Positions 62,819 through 64,000 of a stretch of 64,000 bases of DNA are shown piece after piece. The DNA is from G965261775 sp965261775 (GTDB lineage: Bacteria > Pseudomonadota > Gammaproteobacteria > Eutrophobiales > Eutrophobiaceae), in NCBI GenBank assembly GCA_965261775.1, contig OZ253477.1, positions 1 through 64,000 on the forward strand, read 5' to 3'. The notes below the pieces were generated by a model, which was not told where the DNA came from, made no database searches, and worked only from the letters and a program-made list of their open reading frames with translations. The translations under genes were made by a program, and so were the position numbers. Position 1 is the first letter of the stretch, and each line of letters opens with the position of its first letter.

Positions 62819-63907
62819 TCACACATTGAATCTGAATAAAATCACATCCCCGTCATTGACGATATAGTCTTTTCCCTCCGAACGCCATTTGCCCGCGTTC
62901 TTTGCTCCCTGCTCACCCCGGTATTTGATGTAATCGTCAAACGCGGTGACCTCGGCGCGAATAAACCCCCGTTCAAAATCACTATGGATAACGCCCGCCG
63001 CTTCCGCGGCGGTCGCCCCGATGGGTATTGTCCAGGCGCGTACTTCCTTTGGCCCGGCGGTAAAATAGTTTTGTAGCCCCAGCAGTTGATAACCGGCGCG
63101 GACGACACGATTAAGCCCTGCTTCACGCAGCCCCATGGCTTCCAGAAATTCCTGCTGCGCTTCGTCTTCAAGCTGGGCGATTTCCGATTCAATCAAGGCG
63201 CATATGGCGATCAGTTTCGCGTCTTCCGTCGCCGCACGCGCCTGCAATTTATCCAGCCAGGGATTGGATTCCAGACCGTTTTCTTCCACATTGGCGATAT
63301 ATAAAACCGGCTTTTGCGTCAACAACCGTAAATCCTTCAACAGCGCATCCCCGTTTTCCAGAGTCATTGATCTTACCGACAAGGCCTGGTCAAGATGCGC
63401 CATAATGGCTTCAAGTTGCGCCTGTTGTTGCAGCGCCGATTTATCACCGCTGCGACTTGATTTGATCACTTTTTGCAATCGCCTGTCCACCGTTTCCTGA
63501 TCGGCGAGGCAGAGTTCGGTATTAATGATTTCAATATCGGCCAGGGGATCAACCTGGCCGCCTACGTGCGCGATATTATCGTCGTCAAAACAACGCACCA
63601 CCTGAGCGATGGCATGGGTCTCGCGTATATTGGCCAGAAACTGATTGCCCAGTCCTTCCCCCTTTGAAGCGCCTTTAACCAAACCGGCGATGTCTACAAA
63701 CTCCATACAGGACGGGACAGTTTTGGCCGGTTTCACCAATGCCGCGAGTTGCTGCAGGCGTGCGTCAGGCACCGCCACAACGCCGATATGTGGATCAATA
63801 GTACAAAAAGGATAGTTTTCGGCGGCAATAGCCGATCGGGTCAGCGCGTTGAACAATGTCGATTTACCGACATTGGGCAAACCAACGATACCACACTTAA
63901 ATCCCAT
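62819..63907 (-). CDS. ychF: Ribosome-binding ATPase YchF
   Basis: A 362-residue Obg-family P-loop protein preferring ATP. GIVGLPNVGKSTLFNALT (G1) is at the start, with FVDIAGLVKGASKGEGLGNQ (switch/G3) and LYIANVEENG. The TGS-like C-terminal domain shows KEVRAWTIPIGATAAEAAG. It has a role in stress and ribosome regulation. The window ends 93 bases upstream. Confidence 0.96.
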   Translation of the reverse strand: MGFKCGIVGLPNVGKSTLFNALTRSAIAAENYPFCTIDPHIGVVAVPDARLQQLAALVKPAKTVPSCMEFVDIAGLVKGASKGEGLGNQFLANIRETHAIAQVVRCFDDDNIAHVGGQVDPLADIEIINTELCLADQETVDRRLQKVIKSSRSGDKSALQQQAQLEAIMAHLDQALSVRSMTLENGDALLKDLRLLTQKPVLYIANVEENGLESNPWLDKLQARAATEDAKLIAICALIESEIAQLEDEAQQEFLEAMGLREAGLNRVVRAGYQLLGLQNYFTAGPKEVRAWTIPIGATAAEAAGVIHSDFERGFIRAEVTAFDDYIKYRGEQGAKNAGKWRSEGKDYIVNDGDVILFRFNV

Positions 63908-64000
63908 AATAATGGCGGGGAAGGGAATGATATAAGCGTGGTAATGAACGACGATCGTGCGGAAATGCTATCACGTTATTTTTTATTAAAGTGGTTCATC

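Noticed and set aside
62629..62826. Minus-strand frame starting MCEDCHGVF, a possible c-type cytochrome
   Set aside because: It has a single CxxCH at the very start, no signal peptide and no heme ligand context, and it overlaps the ychF stop codon. Probably chance.

Overview
The window reads as a chromosomal segment of a halotolerant gammaproteobacterium. The right half carries gene orders typical of Gammaproteobacteria: lpoA-yraN-diaA-dolP, bcp-gcvR next to dapA-bamC, rpe-gph-trpE-trpG-trpD-trpC, and aceE (single-chain E1) followed by aceF. The left half carries a full ectoine/5-hydroxyectoine cluster, which points to salt stress. No rRNA, tRNA or CRISPR array was recognised. Species cannot be named from the sequence alone.

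Layout. 1-7.6 kb: the edge of a type I restriction-modification locus (hsdM and a small HTH gene, minus strand), then wrecks of a RecB-like nuclease/helicase and of a GmrSD-type (DUF262/DUF1524) restriction enzyme. 7.7-11.6 kb: ectA-ectB-ectC-ectD-ectR, intact. 11.6-15.7 kb: a 43-codon gene coupled to a HEPN protein, a GHKL ATPase, gene debris, and an XRE-ImmA/IrrE regulator. 15.8-16.05 kb: fused remnants of a photolyase gene and of a second RecB-like nuclease. 16.1-19.5 kb: a zinc-type uptake operon (small exported protein, porin, binding protein, permease) with no ATPase gene. 20.5-25.1 kb: a tightly overlapping four-gene operon (winged-helix protein, C5 DNA methyltransferase, two-headed GHKL ATPase/histidine-kinase-like protein, receiver-HEPN protein), the best candidate for an undescribed defence or conflict system. 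25.1-29.2 kb: GIY-YIG protein, Fic gene with its catalytic core deleted, photolyase, exported nuclease. 29.4-34.8 kb: a rearranged type I R-M locus (hsdM remnant, four 41-bp repeats, intact fic, hsdS tail, and an 1178-residue protein with a Cap4-like nuclease start).

34.8-64 kb is mostly core metabolism and envelope biogenesis: argG, yidD, aceEF, dolP, a broken diaA, yraN, lpoA, bamC, dapA, gcvR, bcp, queG, nfeD, an SPFH protein, rpe, gph, trpEGDC and ychF. It is interrupted by an Eco47II-family R-M pair (48.3-49.9 kb), a diverged tandem duplication of an exported beta-propeller gene that carries a copy of the trpC tail (59.8-61.7 kb), and an unidentified 221-residue gene.

Taken together, the left 35 kb looks like a defence island in turnover: intact systems lie among many frameshifted or truncated ones, several sharing short duplicated segments that record past recombination.
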